Shown here piece by piece: positions 1 through 8,713 of a stretch of DNA of 55,884 nt. The DNA lies in NCBI RefSeq assembly GCF_900176645.1, contig NZ_FXAN01000056.1, positions 1 to 55,884 on the forward strand, read 5' to 3'. Numbering within the stretch: the stretch's first letter is position 1; the number at the start of each line of letters is the position of its first letter. The translations under genes and the position numbers were made by a program. The stretch comes from Burkholderia singularis. GTDB taxonomy: Bacteria; Pseudomonadota; Gammaproteobacteria; Burkholderiales; Burkholderiaceae. The notes beneath the pieces were generated by a model that made no database searches, was not told the DNA's origin, and saw only the letters and a list, made by a program, of their open reading frames with translations.

Positions 1-1644
1 CGCGCGACACCGCTGCGGCTGATTCTCGCGGGCAGCGTCTGCATGCTGCTTTTTTCGGCAATGACGACGCTGCTGCTCGCGTTTTTCGAGCAAACCGTCA
101 CCGGCGCGTCGCTGTGGGCGAGCGGCAGCCTGTACCAGCCGGGCGCGGCCGGACTGCGCGATGCACTCGTCTGGCTCGTGGCGCCGCTCGCGGCGCTGCC
201 GCTCGTGATCCGGCCGCTCGATCCGCTCGCGCTCGGCGACGACGCGGCGGCCGCGGCCGGCGTGCGCGTCGACGCGACGCGGCTGGCGGCCACGCTCGTT
301 GCGGTCGGCTTCGCGAGTGTGGCGGTCAGCATCGCGGGCCCGCTGTCCTATGTCGGACTCGTCGCGCCGAATCTGTTGCGGCGCATGCGCGGCGCCAAAT
401 CGGCCAAGCTCGGCGCGCTGGTGCCGCTTGCCGCGCTCGCGGGCGGCGCGCTCGTGCTCGCCACCGACAGCGCCGTGCTCGCGCTCGGTCTGGATTCAAC
501 GCTGTCGACGGGGGTGGCGGTCGCGTTCGTCGGCACGCCGCTGATGCTCGCGATGATCCGGCGCGGCGCGGCGTGGTCCGGCGCGCTCGATTTGACGCAC
601 GAGCGGCGGGCCCGGCCTGACGGCGGTGCGCGCGCATTGCGCGCGCTCAAAGCCCTGCCGTCGCCCGTGCTGGCCGCGCTCGCGTTGATCGCGGCGGCGC
701 TTATCGTCGTGGCGGGCGCGTCGTTCGGGCCGGTGTCGGTTGGCCCCGCGCGCTGGTTCGCGGCGTTTGCCGGCCGCGACGAGGTCGCGCGCATGCTCGT
801 CGAGCTGCGTGCGCCGCGCCTGATCTGCGCGTTGCTGGCGGGCGGATTGCTCGCGGCTTCCGGCGTGCTGATGCAGAGCGTCGTGCGCAACCCGCTCGCG
901 GGGCCCGAGGTGTTGGGTGTCACGCAAGGCGCGGGGCTCGCGACGCTCGCCGCGCTCGTCGCGTGGCCGCTCGCCGCGCATGCGACGCTCGTTGCCGCAT
1001 CGCTTGCGGGCGGCGGTGCGACGCTCGCGTTGACGCTGCTGCTGAACCGCCGGCATCGCTATGCGCCGATCGCCGTCGCGCTGACGGGCATCGTGCTCGG
1101 CACGCTGTGGACGACGCTCGCGCAGTGGCTGATTACGCAGGAAAGCGTGCAGCCTGCGCGCTTCGTCGTCTGGCTCGTCGGCGGCACGTATGGCCGCAGC
1201 TGGGGCGAACTTGCCGCATTGCTGCCGTGGTGCGTGCTCGCGCTGCCGGCGTTCGCGTTGCTGGCCAAGCCGCTCGATCTGCTTGCGCTCGGCGACGATC
1301 AGGCCGCCGCGCTGGGGCTGCCGATCGCGCTGTTGCGTCCGCTCGTGCTGACGATCGCGACACTCGCGGCCTGCGCGGCGGTCGCGGCGGTCGGCCCGAT
1401 CGGCTTCATCGGACTGATGGCGCCGCATCTCGCGGCGATGCTGGGCGCACGCACGCATGCGACGCGCCTGTGGGTCGCCGCCGCGTGCGGCGCGCTCGTG
1501 CTCGCGGCGGCCGACATCGCCGCGCGCACGCTGCTCGCGCCGCGCGAGATTCCGGCTGGCGTGCTCACTGCGCTGATCGGCGCGCCGTATCTGCTCGCGC
1601 TGTTGATCGCCGAGGCGCGGCGCGAGCGGCGGGGTGCCCGGTGA
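1..1644 (+). CDS. fhuB: Fused Fe3+-hydroxamate siderophore ABC permease, FhuB type (5' truncated by window edge)
   Basis: This inner-membrane permease would move ferric malleobactin from the periplasm to the cytoplasm together with a periplasmic binding protein and an ATPase; it corresponds to OrbD of the ornibactin locus. The frame is open to base 1, so the first ATG at 43 is internal and the N-terminus lies outside the window. About 547 residues are visible, against roughly 660 in E. coli FhuB. The protein is almost wholly hydrophobic and has two homologous BtuC/FhuB halves: each carries the cytoplasmic coupling loop, seen as [16 protein letters not shown] near codon 115 and [12 protein letters not shown] near codon 467. 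The stop TGA shares a base with the ATG of the following fhuF gene, so the two are translationally coupled. The matching ATPase and the sigma factor are presumably just left of the window. Confidence 0.93.
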   Translation, partial: RATPLRLILAGSVCMLLFSAMTTLLLAFFEQTVTGASLWASGSLYQPGAAGLRDALVWLVAPLAALPLVIRPLDPLALGDDAAAAAGVRVDATRLAATLVAVGFASVAVSIAGPLSYVGLVAPNLLRRMRGAKSAKLGALVPLAALAGGALVLATDSAVLALGLDSTLSTGVAVAFVGTPLMLAMIRRGAAWSGALDLTHERRARPDGGARALRALKALPSPVLAALALIAAALIVVAGASFGPVSVGPARWFAAFAGRDEVARMLVELRAPRLICALLAGGLLAASGVLMQSVVRNPLAGPEVLGVTQGAGLATLAALVAWPLAAHATLVAASLAGGGATLALTLLLNRRHRYAPIAVALTGIVLGTLWTTLAQWLITQESVQPARFVVWLVGGTYGRSWGELAALLPWCVLALPAFALLAKPLDLLALGDDQAAALGLPIALLRPLVLTIATLAACAAVAAVGPIGFIGLMAPHLAAMLGARTHATRLWVAAACGALVLAAADIAARTLLAPREIPAGVLTALIGAPYLLALLIAEARRERRGAR

Positions 1645-2450
1645 TGCCGCATCGGGTGCATGCGCAACGTTTATCGGCGTTCGCGCCGGCGCCGGTCGCG
1701 CACTATCTCGAACATGTGTGGCTCGGCGTGCCGGATGCGTGCGACGAGCCTGCCTTGGCGGCGCACGGCGGCAGCGCACCGGACGTGATTCCGCCGGACG
1801 CGCTCGCGAGCCGGCGAGATGCGCTGCTTGGCGCGATGGCCGCGCTGTACGGCGGCGACGTTTGCGCGCAGGCGCGCGCGTTGCTGTCGCAATGGAGCAA
1901 GTATTACTTCGGGCTGGCGGCGTCGGCGGGTTTCGCCGCCGCGCTGCTGCTGGGCCGCACGCTCGACATGACGCCGTCGCGGATGCGCGTCGTGCTGCGC
2001 GACGGGATGCCCGCCGCGCTGATTTTCGACGCCGACGCGCTGCGCCCGGCGCAGCCCGATCCCGCGTCGCGCTACGCGGCGCTCGTCGAACATCTGCGCG
2101 CGACGATCGGCGCGCTCGGCACGCTTGCGAAGCTCTCGCCGCGCGTGTTGTGGAGCAACGCGGGCAATTTGCTCGACTATCTGTTCGAACAGTGCGCGCA
2201 CGTGCCGCGTGCGGCGGCCGATGCCGCGTGGCTGTTCGGCGCGCTCGACGCGCACGGCGAAGCGAACCCGCTGCGCTTGCCGGTGCGGCGCGTGACGCCT
2301 GGTTCGGCGCGCTTGCCCGATCCGTTCCGCGTGCGCCGCGTATGTTGTCTGCGCAACGAAATCCCCGGGGAAGACCAACTGTGTGGAAGCTGTCCGCTGC
2401 TCCTGACGATGGGCGACGACGAACTGGCGAAGCAGGAGGCGCTGCGGTGA
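1644..2450 (+). CDS. fhuF: Siderophore-iron reductase, FhuF family
   Basis: This 268-aa cytoplasmic protein is expected to reduce Fe3+ in the imported hydroxamate siderophore so that iron is released. The C-terminus carries the diagnostic FhuF [2Fe-2S] ligand pattern Cys-Cys-x10-Cys-x2-Cys, seen as [17 protein letters not shown], close to the family's usual C-terminal position. The start at 1644 is chosen because its ATG shares one base with the stop of the permease and gives the normal family length; the frame is open further upstream only because of high GC. The gene ends four bases into the next start codon (GTGA). The arrangement permease-reductase-binding protein matches orbD-orbF-orbB of the ornibactin cluster. 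Confidence 0.93.
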   Translation: MPHRVHAQRLSAFAPAPVAHYLEHVWLGVPDACDEPALAAHGGSAPDVIPPDALASRRDALLGAMAALYGGDVCAQARALLSQWSKYYFGLAASAGFAAALLLGRTLDMTPSRMRVVLRDGMPAALIFDADALRPAQPDPASRYAALVEHLRATIGALGTLAKLSPRVLWSNAGNLLDYLFEQCAHVPRAAADAAWLFGALDAHGEANPLRLPVRRVTPGSARLPDPFRVRRVCCLRNEIPGEDQLCGSCPLLLTMGDDELAKQEALR

Positions 2451-3568
2451 ACGTGCGTGGCGCACCATTGAGCCGGTGGCTCGCGCGGCCGACGGGCGGG
2501 CTCGGCGCGGCGGCGGATGTCTATATGCACATGGCATGCCGCACGCGGCGCGCGTGCCGACGATTCGTGCGCGCATCGGCCGCCGTGGCGGTATTCGCCG
2601 CCTGCGCGGCGCTGCTCGCGCCGCACGCGCAGGCGGCCGCGCCGCCATCGCCGGTCTGCCAGCCGCTCGCCGCCGATCCGACTGTCTCGCAGTTCAGCCG
2701 GACGCTACCGGTCAAGCCGAAACGGATCGTCGTACTCGAATTCATGTTCGCGGAGGATCTCGCCGCGCTCGGCATCACGCCGGCCGGCATGGCCGATCCC
2801 GCGTACTACCCGGTCTGGATCGGTTACGACGATGCGCGGCTTGCGCGCGTGCCGGATGTCGGCACGCGGCAGGAGCCCAGCCTCGAGGCGATCGCGGCGG
2901 CCAAGCCGGATTTGATCCTGGGCGTCGGCCTGCGGCACGCGCCGATTTTCGATGCGCTATCGCGGATCGCGCCGACGGTGCTGTTCAAATACAGCCCGAA
3001 TTACGTCGAGGACGGACGGCAGGTGACGCAATTCGATTGGGCGCGCGCGATTTTGCGCACGATCGGCTGTTTGACCGGCCGTGAGCGCGACGCACAGGCG
3101 CTCAACGCGCGCGTCGATGCCGGCATCGCCCGCAACGCGCAGCGGATTGCCGCAGCGGGGCGCGACGGCGAGCGCGTGGCATGGTTGCAGGAATTGGGGC
3201 TGCCGGACCGGTACTGGGCGTTCACCGGCAACAGCGCGCCGGCGGGCATCGCGCGCGCGCTCGGGCTCGACCCTTGGCCTGGCGAGCCGACGCGGGAGGG
3301 CACGGTCTATGTGACATCGGAGGATTTACTCAAGCAGCCGGATCTGGCGGTGCTGTTCGTCAGCGCGAGCGCGCCGGGCGTGCCGCTCGACGCGAAGCTC
3401 GATTCGCAGATCTGGCGGTTCGTGCCGGCGCGGCGGGCGGGGCGGGTGGCGCTCGTCGAACGCAATATCTGGGGGTTCGGCGGGCCGATGTCGGCGCTGC
3501 GGCTCGCGGACGAGATCACGGCGCGGCTGCTGGCACTGCCGAAAGCGTCCGCGCCCGCGCCGCGTTGA
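2447..3568 (+). CDS. Periplasmic iron-siderophore binding protein (FhuD/OrbB-like)
   Basis: This is a class III (TroA/FhuD-like) substrate-binding protein of the ferric-siderophore ABC importer, acting in the periplasm. The GTG start at 2447 is preferred: an AGGAGG Shine-Dalgarno lies at about 2434-2439 and GTG overlaps the fhuF stop as GTGA. ATG codons at 2525 and 2531 are alternatives that would remove an unusually long N-region before the signal sequence. The signal peptide has an Arg-rich N-region, a hydrophobic core ([19 protein letters not shown]) and an AQA cleavage region. The mature part shows the family's opening strand ([19 protein letters not shown]) and the paired lobes typical of FhuD. 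About 373 aa from GTG. It is the last gene of the left-hand import operon; an AT-rich spacer follows. Confidence 0.9.
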   Translation: MNVRGAPLSRWLARPTGGLGAAADVYMHMACRTRRACRRFVRASAAVAVFAACAALLAPHAQAAAPPSPVCQPLAADPTVSQFSRTLPVKPKRIVVLEFMFAEDLAALGITPAGMADPAYYPVWIGYDDARLARVPDVGTRQEPSLEAIAAAKPDLILGVGLRHAPIFDALSRIAPTVLFKYSPNYVEDGRQVTQFDWARAILRTIGCLTGRERDAQALNARVDAGIARNAQRIAAAGRDGERVAWLQELGLPDRYWAFTGNSAPAGIARALGLDPWPGEPTREGTVYVTSEDLLKQPDLAVLFVSASAPGVPLDAKLDSQIWRFVPARRAGRVALVERNIWGFGGPMSALRLADEITARLLALPKASAPAPR

Positions 3569-4248
3569 GCCGGCGGCGCGACGGGCTTGTTCCGGTGTGC
3601 GGCCGACGGTCGGCGGATGGAGCGGGTGAGCCGTCGATCGATTCGCCGCACGCGTCCAACGGGGCGGCGGACAACCCGCCGGCCATGCTAAAAACAGCTT
3701 AATCGGCAATATTCAATCAATCACACGATTCTAAATCGCGATACGGCGAAAATCGCAGGCCCAGCACTCATTGACGGGTTTGGGAATTATCGGAATTTTT
3801 CAATAAATAAATGTCCGAAAATGGCCGACCGGGTCCGGTTGGGATTTTATAAATCGTAGGAATTCGAATTTCCCGTTTTGCGGCGATTGTCTGATCAATC
3901 GGAAGAGTTCGAATGCATGATGCGATGGCCGCCACATGAATAGGCGGAGTCAGGCGGCGTCGTTTTTCTCATCGCGGCGTTGGACCCTGTCATGGCGGCC
4001 GGCGGCAGAATCGGCAGGCCATTTCCTTCTGATGATTCCCATCAAAGATGCAAACATATCAACAATAACGCGCATGATTTACCTTGGCTGGTGATTTTCT
4101 CTACCCTCCGAAAATAAAAAACGGTATTTTTTAAATCCGATTTTTTCGCGATATGTAAAAAGACGCCTATATTTTTCTGGCACGCCTATCAATTCATAAA
4201 AAATATCGATATTCCCGGCGTGCGCGATCCGCGTTTTGGAGGGCGATC
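3569..4248 (+). other. 680-bp intergenic spacer, strongly AT-rich in its right part
   Basis: No convincing coding frame is present. The left ~100 bases keep the high GC of the locus. From about 3700 to 4230 the base composition drops sharply, with A/T runs such as those around 4120-4160 and 4170-4205, unlike anything else in the siderophore cluster. A GGAGG ribosome-binding site at 4238-4242 belongs to the next gene. I see no clear -35/-10 pair or terminator I would defend. The composition break suggests an insertion boundary or a silencer-bound promoter region. Confidence 0.7.
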
Positions 4249-6231
4249 ATGCAATCCTTTTTCTCTTCATCGGTGCGCGGCATCCGGGCCTTGGGAATCT
4301 GGGCCGCGGGATGCGTCGCTTCAGCCGTGTTGTTGTCCGTCGACGTGTCCGCCCAGCAACCGCCCCCGCCGGCCTCGGCGGCCTCGGCGGCGGCCGCGCC
4401 GCTGCCGGAAGCCGTCGCCGGAGAGCAAGCGCTGATGAGCCAGGACGAGCAGCAGAAGCGGCAAGCATGGCAAAAATCGATGTCGCAAAGGCCGGTGCCG
4501 AAGAAAGGCTGCTTTCAAGGCGCCTATCCAAGCCTCGAATGGCAGGAAGTGCGTTGCGGCGAACCGTCGAAATTCCAGAATCCGCCGGCTTCGGGGCCTC
4601 GGCCGAACCTCGTCGGCAACGGCAACGATATCTCGGCCCAGGTGTCCGGGCCGAAGATCAACACGGCCATCGGCAGTTTCGACAGCGTCACGCCGTCGAG
4701 CGTCACCGTCTCCGGGCCGTGGGGCGGCAACGCGAATGCCGCAAATGCGTTCACGTTGCAGATCAACAGCCAATTTTTCTCGACGCCTGCGTGTAACGGC
4801 GTGGCCGGCTGCATCGGCTGGCAGCAGTTCATCTATTCGCAGAATCAGTGCGGCGGCCCGTGCATCTTCATGGAGTATTGGCTGATCAATTACGGGGCCA
4901 CTTGCCCGGCGGGGCCCTGGATTCAGTCCGGCAACAGCTGCTGGTTCAACTCGGCCAGCACGCCCGCGCCCGCGATAAGCGGCGCGCAATTGCAGGGAAC
5001 CACGTTGACCGGCACGGCCTCGGCCACGACCGATACCGTCGTGCTCACGTCGCCGGGCGGCACCGCCACGGCGACGGCGGCCGATAGCGTGGTCAGCCTG
5101 AGTCAGCAGTGGAATACCGCCGAGTTCGGCATCTTCGGCGATTGCTGCTCGTCGCAGGTCAATTTCGGCGCGGGCACCACGCTTGTCGCGCGCACCCGCG
5201 TCATCAACGGCAACACGAGCGCTCCGGCCTGCGTTGCACAGGGCTTTACCGCCGAGACCAACAATCTGAGCTTCGGCCCGAGCCCGCCCGCCGCGTCGGC
5301 GCCGGGGCCGGCGGTCATCTTCGCCGCCAGCAGCGCGGGCGGTTCGCCGTCGAACTGCGCGGCGGCCACCACGATCGGCGACACGCATCTGACAACCTTC
5401 GGCGGCTTGCTGTACGACTTCCAGGCCGCGGGCGACTTCCTGCTGGCCGAGACCGGCCCGGACTTCGCGGTACAGACGCGCCAGGTGTCGGGCGCACCGA
5501 GCTGGCCGAACGCGACGGTCAACAAGGCCGTCGCGGTGCGGGCGGGGAAAAGCCGCGTCGCGATCTGTCTGGCGCCGCCGCGCGTCGTGATCAACGGCAG
5601 GCAGGCGCGTATGGTCGAGAAGCGGGCAACGCTGCTTCCCGGCGGCGGCCAGATTCTGGTCGACGGAAACGTATACATCGTGCGCGGCCCAAGCGGCGAC
5701 AGCATCCGCGCGGTGAACAACACCAGCTATATCGACGTTTCCGTTGGGCTCGGGCGCTGGCCTGGCAACGTTCGCGGTCTGCTGGCCAACGGCGCGGGCG
5801 GGGTTCGCTCGATCGAGACGCGAAGCGGCGAGATGCTGATGAGCCCGTTCTCGCATGACGCGCTTTACGGCCGCTTTGCCGAAAGCTGGCGCGTGCCCGC
5901 GAACGACTCGATGCTGTCCGCGTGCGGGGGAACCCGGATCGAGCGCAGCGTGCCGAGGCGGCCGTTCTTTGCGCGGGATCTGCCGGCGGACCTGGCCAAG
6001 CGCACGCGCGCGGTCTGCGTGCAAGCCGGCGTCAGGCAGGGCCCGCTGCAGGACGCTTGCACGCTCGATGTCGCGGTGATTGGCAATAGCGACGCGGCCA
6101 GGGTGTTCGCGGCCATGCCCGATCCGGTCGCGCTCGGCGATGCCGTCGGCGACGACGGCAAGGGCACGGGCGGCTGCCGGCGCGATGACGGCAATGCCGA
6201 CGGCTGCAAAGAAGACGGCTCGAAGATGTAG
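4249..6231 (+). CDS. Secreted protein with von Willebrand factor type D (VWD) domain
   Basis: A 660-aa exported protein of unknown function. ATG 4249 has a GGAGG six bases upstream. Residues 1-36 are a signal peptide ending in VSA-QQ, followed by a Pro/Ala-rich stretch. Residues about 85-350 form a Cys- and Trp-containing beta-rich region (GWQQFIYSQ, FMEYWLINYG, GIFGDCCSSQ). Residues about 375-550 look like a VWD domain, opening GDTHLTTFGGLLYDFQAAGD, the bacterial version of the GDPHxxTFDG..YDFQ signature, and containing YIDVSVGLGRWPGNVRGLLAN. The tail is Asp/Gly-rich. VWD domains are known in extracellular adhesive or matrix proteins; the role here is inference. It sits between the import genes and mbaE (convergent to mbaE) and is not part of the known ornibactin or malleobactin pathway. 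Confidence 0.88.
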   Translation: MQSFFSSSVRGIRALGIWAAGCVASAVLLSVDVSAQQPPPPASAASAAAAPLPEAVAGEQALMSQDEQQKRQAWQKSMSQRPVPKKGCFQGAYPSLEWQEVRCGEPSKFQNPPASGPRPNLVGNGNDISAQVSGPKINTAIGSFDSVTPSSVTVSGPWGGNANAANAFTLQINSQFFSTPACNGVAGCIGWQQFIYSQNQCGGPCIFMEYWLINYGATCPAGPWIQSGNSCWFNSASTPAPAISGAQLQGTTLTGTASATTDTVVLTSPGGTATATAADSVVSLSQQWNTAEFGIFGDCCSSQVNFGAGTTLVARTRVINGNTSAPACVAQGFTAETNNLSFGPSPPAASAPGPAVIFAASSAGGSPSNCAAATTIGDTHLTTFGGLLYDFQAAGDFLLAETGPDFAVQTRQVSGAPSWPNATVNKAVAVRAGKSRVAICLAPPRVVINGRQARMVEKRATLLPGGGQILVDGNVYIVRGPSGDSIRAVNNTSYIDVSVGLGRWPGNVRGLLANGAGGVRSIETRSGEMLMSPFSHDALYGRFAESWRVPANDSMLSACGGTRIERSVPRRPFFARDLPADLAKRTRAVCVQAGVRQGPLQDACTLDVAVIGNSDAARVFAAMPDPVALGDAVGDDGKGTGGCRRDDGNADGCKEDGSKM

Positions 6232-6399
6232 GGGCGGTAGATGTGCGCGGCAGGGGGCGAGATGGGCCGCCAGTGCGCGGTATCGGGCGGCCCATACGCG
6301 CCGGTGTTCGGAGCCGGGCGGCATATCGAGCGGCGCGCGCCGGCGCGCGAAATCGGGTAGCGCATCGGCGGCCCGCACGCACCCGCGCACCCGTCGCGA

Positions 6400-8148
6400 T
6401 TATCCGCTGGTCCCGTTCGCGAGCGCCGCGGCGTGTGCCGGGCCGCGCGTCTCGCTGACGATGCGTCCGTTGTCGAGCTTCAGCACGCGGTCGGCGGTCG
6501 GGAAATAGCGGTCGTCGTGGCTGATCACGATCACTGTCTTGCCGCGTGCGCGCAGCTCCGGCAGCAATTGCTCGTAGAACACCGCCTTGAACGCCGGGTC
6601 CTGGTCCGCGGCCCATTCGTCGAACAGGTAGAGCGGCCGATCCTCGAGATAGGCAACGACGAGCGCAAGCCGCTTGCGCTGCCCGGTGGACAGCGCGCGG
6701 GTCGAAAACGCGCCGTCGACGACCTTGACCTTGTGATCGAGCGCAAGCTTGGCGACGAGCGCGTTCGCGCGCGCATCGGCCTGCGCGCGCGCCGCGTCGC
6801 TCGGGTCGACGATGCCCAGCAGCGCGTCGAACAGGTGGAAATCGTTGAACACGGCCGAGAAGCGCTCGCGGTACGCGGCGCGCTCGACGAGGCCCACCGG
6901 CTTGCCATCGAGTTCGATGACCCCGCCTTCGGGCTCGTAGAGCCCCGTGAGCACCTTTGCAAGCGTGGTCTTGCCGCTGCCGTTGCCGCCGACGATGAAC
7001 ACCAGTTCGCCGGGCTTCAGCGTCAGATCGATCGGACCGACGCGGAACATCCGCTCGTCGCGCTCGTGGAAATACGAATGGGTGACGCCGCGCAGCGCGA
7101 GCGTGCGAAACGGCGCATGCGCCGCGCTTTCGTCCGGCGCCGGCGCGGTGCGCAGCGCGCCGAATTGCGCCATCAGCTTCTCGATGCGCTCGAGCGACAC
7201 GCGCGCCGCGTTCAGTGTCGGCACGTTGTTCAACAGCCCGTCGAGCGGCAGCAGCATGAACAGGAACACGACCACGTAGCCGGACGCGGCGCCCGCGTCG
7301 CCGCGTACGCCGAGCGCGGGCCAGAACGACGCGACGCCGAGAAACACATAGAACAGGAACACGATCCAGCCGACGCCGACCGCATACGCGCTGAACGCGC
7401 GGCGGCGATGGTCGCGCACTTCGGCGATCGCGGCGCCGAGCTGCCCGTCGACGAACTGGCGCGAGCGCGCCTGATGCAGCTTCAGTTCCTTCGCGCCGGA
7501 GAACAGCGCGCCGAGGTAGCCGAACAGTTTGTCCTGCGCGCGGCCCGCATCCTCGAGCCATGCGATCGCGCGCTTGTCGCCCGCGTGATAGCCGAGCGAG
7601 CCGGTCAGGATCGCCGCCACCGCGAGCAGGCAGACGGGCCACGACAGCCACGCGAGGTAGCCGAGGCAGCCGAATACGATCGAGCCGTGCATCACGAGAT
7701 TCGGCAGCGCGAAAAACAGCATCGACACGTTGGTGGCGTCGTCGGTCAGCACCGATTGGACGGGCGCCGCGCCGATCCGCTCGACGTCCTGCAACTCGGC
7801 CGCCGCGACGCGCCGCGCGACGTGCTCGCGCAGTTGCGCCATGGTGTCCTGCGACAGCCGCGCGAACAGCACGCCGGTGACGATCCGCGTGACGAGCGCG
7901 ACGACCGCGCAGAGGCCGAAGCGCCACGCGAGCGAGGCGTCGGCCGCGCCAGGCTGCGACAGCGCGCGGCTCAACGTGGCGACGAGCAGCACGCTCGACG
8001 CGCCGTTGAGCACGCATGCGACGAGCGCGAGCGCGAACGCGCCGCGCGAGCGCTGCAGCAGCGCGAGGATCAGGCGCCGCGCGTGCTTCGGCGCGGCGGG
8101 GGAATCGGTCGAGGGCGGGGCGTCGAGGCGCCCGATGGCGTCGGTCAT
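6400..8148 (-). CDS. mbaE: Cyclic-peptide/siderophore ABC exporter (PvdE/SyrD type), malleobactin export
   Basis: A 582-aa fused transporter: an N-terminal six-helix membrane domain and a C-terminal ATPase. The ATPase has Walker A GGNGSGKTTL, the signature LSTGQRKRLAL, Walker B LYLFDEWAADQDP and a switch His in VISHDDRYF. This is the PvdE/SyrD cyclic-peptide exporter family, which in pyoverdine-like systems carries the peptide precursor across the inner membrane. The ATG at 8148 is chosen (MTDAIGRLD); the longer frame reaches only a TTG at 8220 with no better ribosome site. It is transcribed away from mbaI, and an MbaS-type promoter lies 90 bases upstream. It corresponds to orbE of the ornibactin locus. 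Confidence 0.92.
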   Translation of the reverse strand: MTDAIGRLDAPPSTDSPAAPKHARRLILALLQRSRGAFALALVACVLNGASSVLLVATLSRALSQPGAADASLAWRFGLCAVVALVTRIVTGVLFARLSQDTMAQLREHVARRVAAAELQDVERIGAAPVQSVLTDDATNVSMLFFALPNLVMHGSIVFGCLGYLAWLSWPVCLLAVAAILTGSLGYHAGDKRAIAWLEDAGRAQDKLFGYLGALFSGAKELKLHQARSRQFVDGQLGAAIAEVRDHRRRAFSAYAVGVGWIVFLFYVFLGVASFWPALGVRGDAGAASGYVVVFLFMLLPLDGLLNNVPTLNAARVSLERIEKLMAQFGALRTAPAPDESAAHAPFRTLALRGVTHSYFHERDERMFRVGPIDLTLKPGELVFIVGGNGSGKTTLAKVLTGLYEPEGGVIELDGKPVGLVERAAYRERFSAVFNDFHLFDALLGIVDPSDAARAQADARANALVAKLALDHKVKVVDGAFSTRALSTGQRKRLALVVAYLEDRPLYLFDEWAADQDPAFKAVFYEQLLPELRARGKTVIVISHDDRYFPTADRVLKLDNGRIVSETRGPAHAAALANGTSG

Positions 8149-8237
8149 CGGCAGGTACGGATCAAGAGAAATCGAAGACGGCGCTTCGGCGCGGCGAAGC
8201 GGACGGCAAGGCGCATGCAACGCCCTTCGATCGTTTA

Positions 8238-8262
8238 GACGAACGGGCGCGCGGAATCTTTA
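8238..8262 (-). promoter_or_regulatory. Predicted MbaS (OrbS/PvdS-type ECF sigma) promoter of mbaE
   Basis: Read on the minus strand, TAAA (plus coordinates 8259-8262) is followed after exactly 17 bases by CGTC (8238-8241). TAAA-N17-CGTC is the core described for OrbS-dependent ornibactin promoters and resembles PvdS promoters. The element lies 90 bases upstream of the mbaE ATG. Assignment to MbaS is inference from this match, the gene context and the identical element before mbaI. Confidence 0.75.
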
Positions 8263-8688
8263 CTCAGGCGGAGCGCCGTTTGGGGGCATGCGGGGACGCG
8301 GCGGCTGTCGCCGGCGATTCGCTGGGCTGGGCGGGCCGGCGGGGGATGGCATGGGTTTCGCGGCGATCCCGCACCAATTTCGACGCGATGCGCACCGGAT
8401 GCCGGCCGAGCGCGGGCAGCGTCGGCGCGCGGGCGTTTGGGTTTTGCGTTTGCTCATGTCATCAGCGCGTGGCGTCCATTTTGAGCAATGACGCGCGGCC
8501 GGCGGCCTGCGCAAGCCCGCATTCTTGCGGCACAAACGGGGCTGGAGCCAGCGCTGCATGGAGCAAATGGCGCAAGCGGAGCGAAAAGGACAACCGAAAC
8601 GGGCACGCGACGCAAACAAACGCCCCCGAAAAACGCCCGACAGCCGCATCAAAAAAAGCAGACAGAACAAAAAGAGCGAAAGGTCGAT
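8263..8688. other. Divergent mbaE-mbaI intergenic region between the two sigma promoters
   Basis: There is no credible gene. The left half is ordinary GC-rich sequence. From about 8580 to 8700 the plus strand becomes purine- and A-rich, ending in the A-tract that overlaps the mbaI promoter. I find no clear Fur box. An open frame runs through the region in phase with mbaI from 8525, but it is Lys/Arg-rich and precedes the promoter, so it is not coding. Confidence 0.6.
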
Positions 8689-8713
8689 TAAAAAAAAGGG
8701 CGCGCGGTTCGTC
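8689..8713 (+). promoter_or_regulatory. Predicted MbaS (OrbS/PvdS-type ECF sigma) promoter of the mbaI operon
   Basis: TAAA at 8689-8692 and CGTC at 8710-8713 are separated by exactly 17 bases, the same element and spacing as in the divergent mbaE promoter. The mbaI ATG at 8795 is 81 bases downstream of the CGTC. It would make NRPS expression dependent on the iron-starvation sigma factor, whose gene is outside the window. An A-rich tract runs through the -35 side. Confidence 0.78.

Noticed and set aside
2540..2640. Twin-arginine signal on the siderophore-binding protein
   Set aside because: Arg pairs are present, but the RRxFLK consensus is not matched; an ordinary Sec-type signal explains the sequence.
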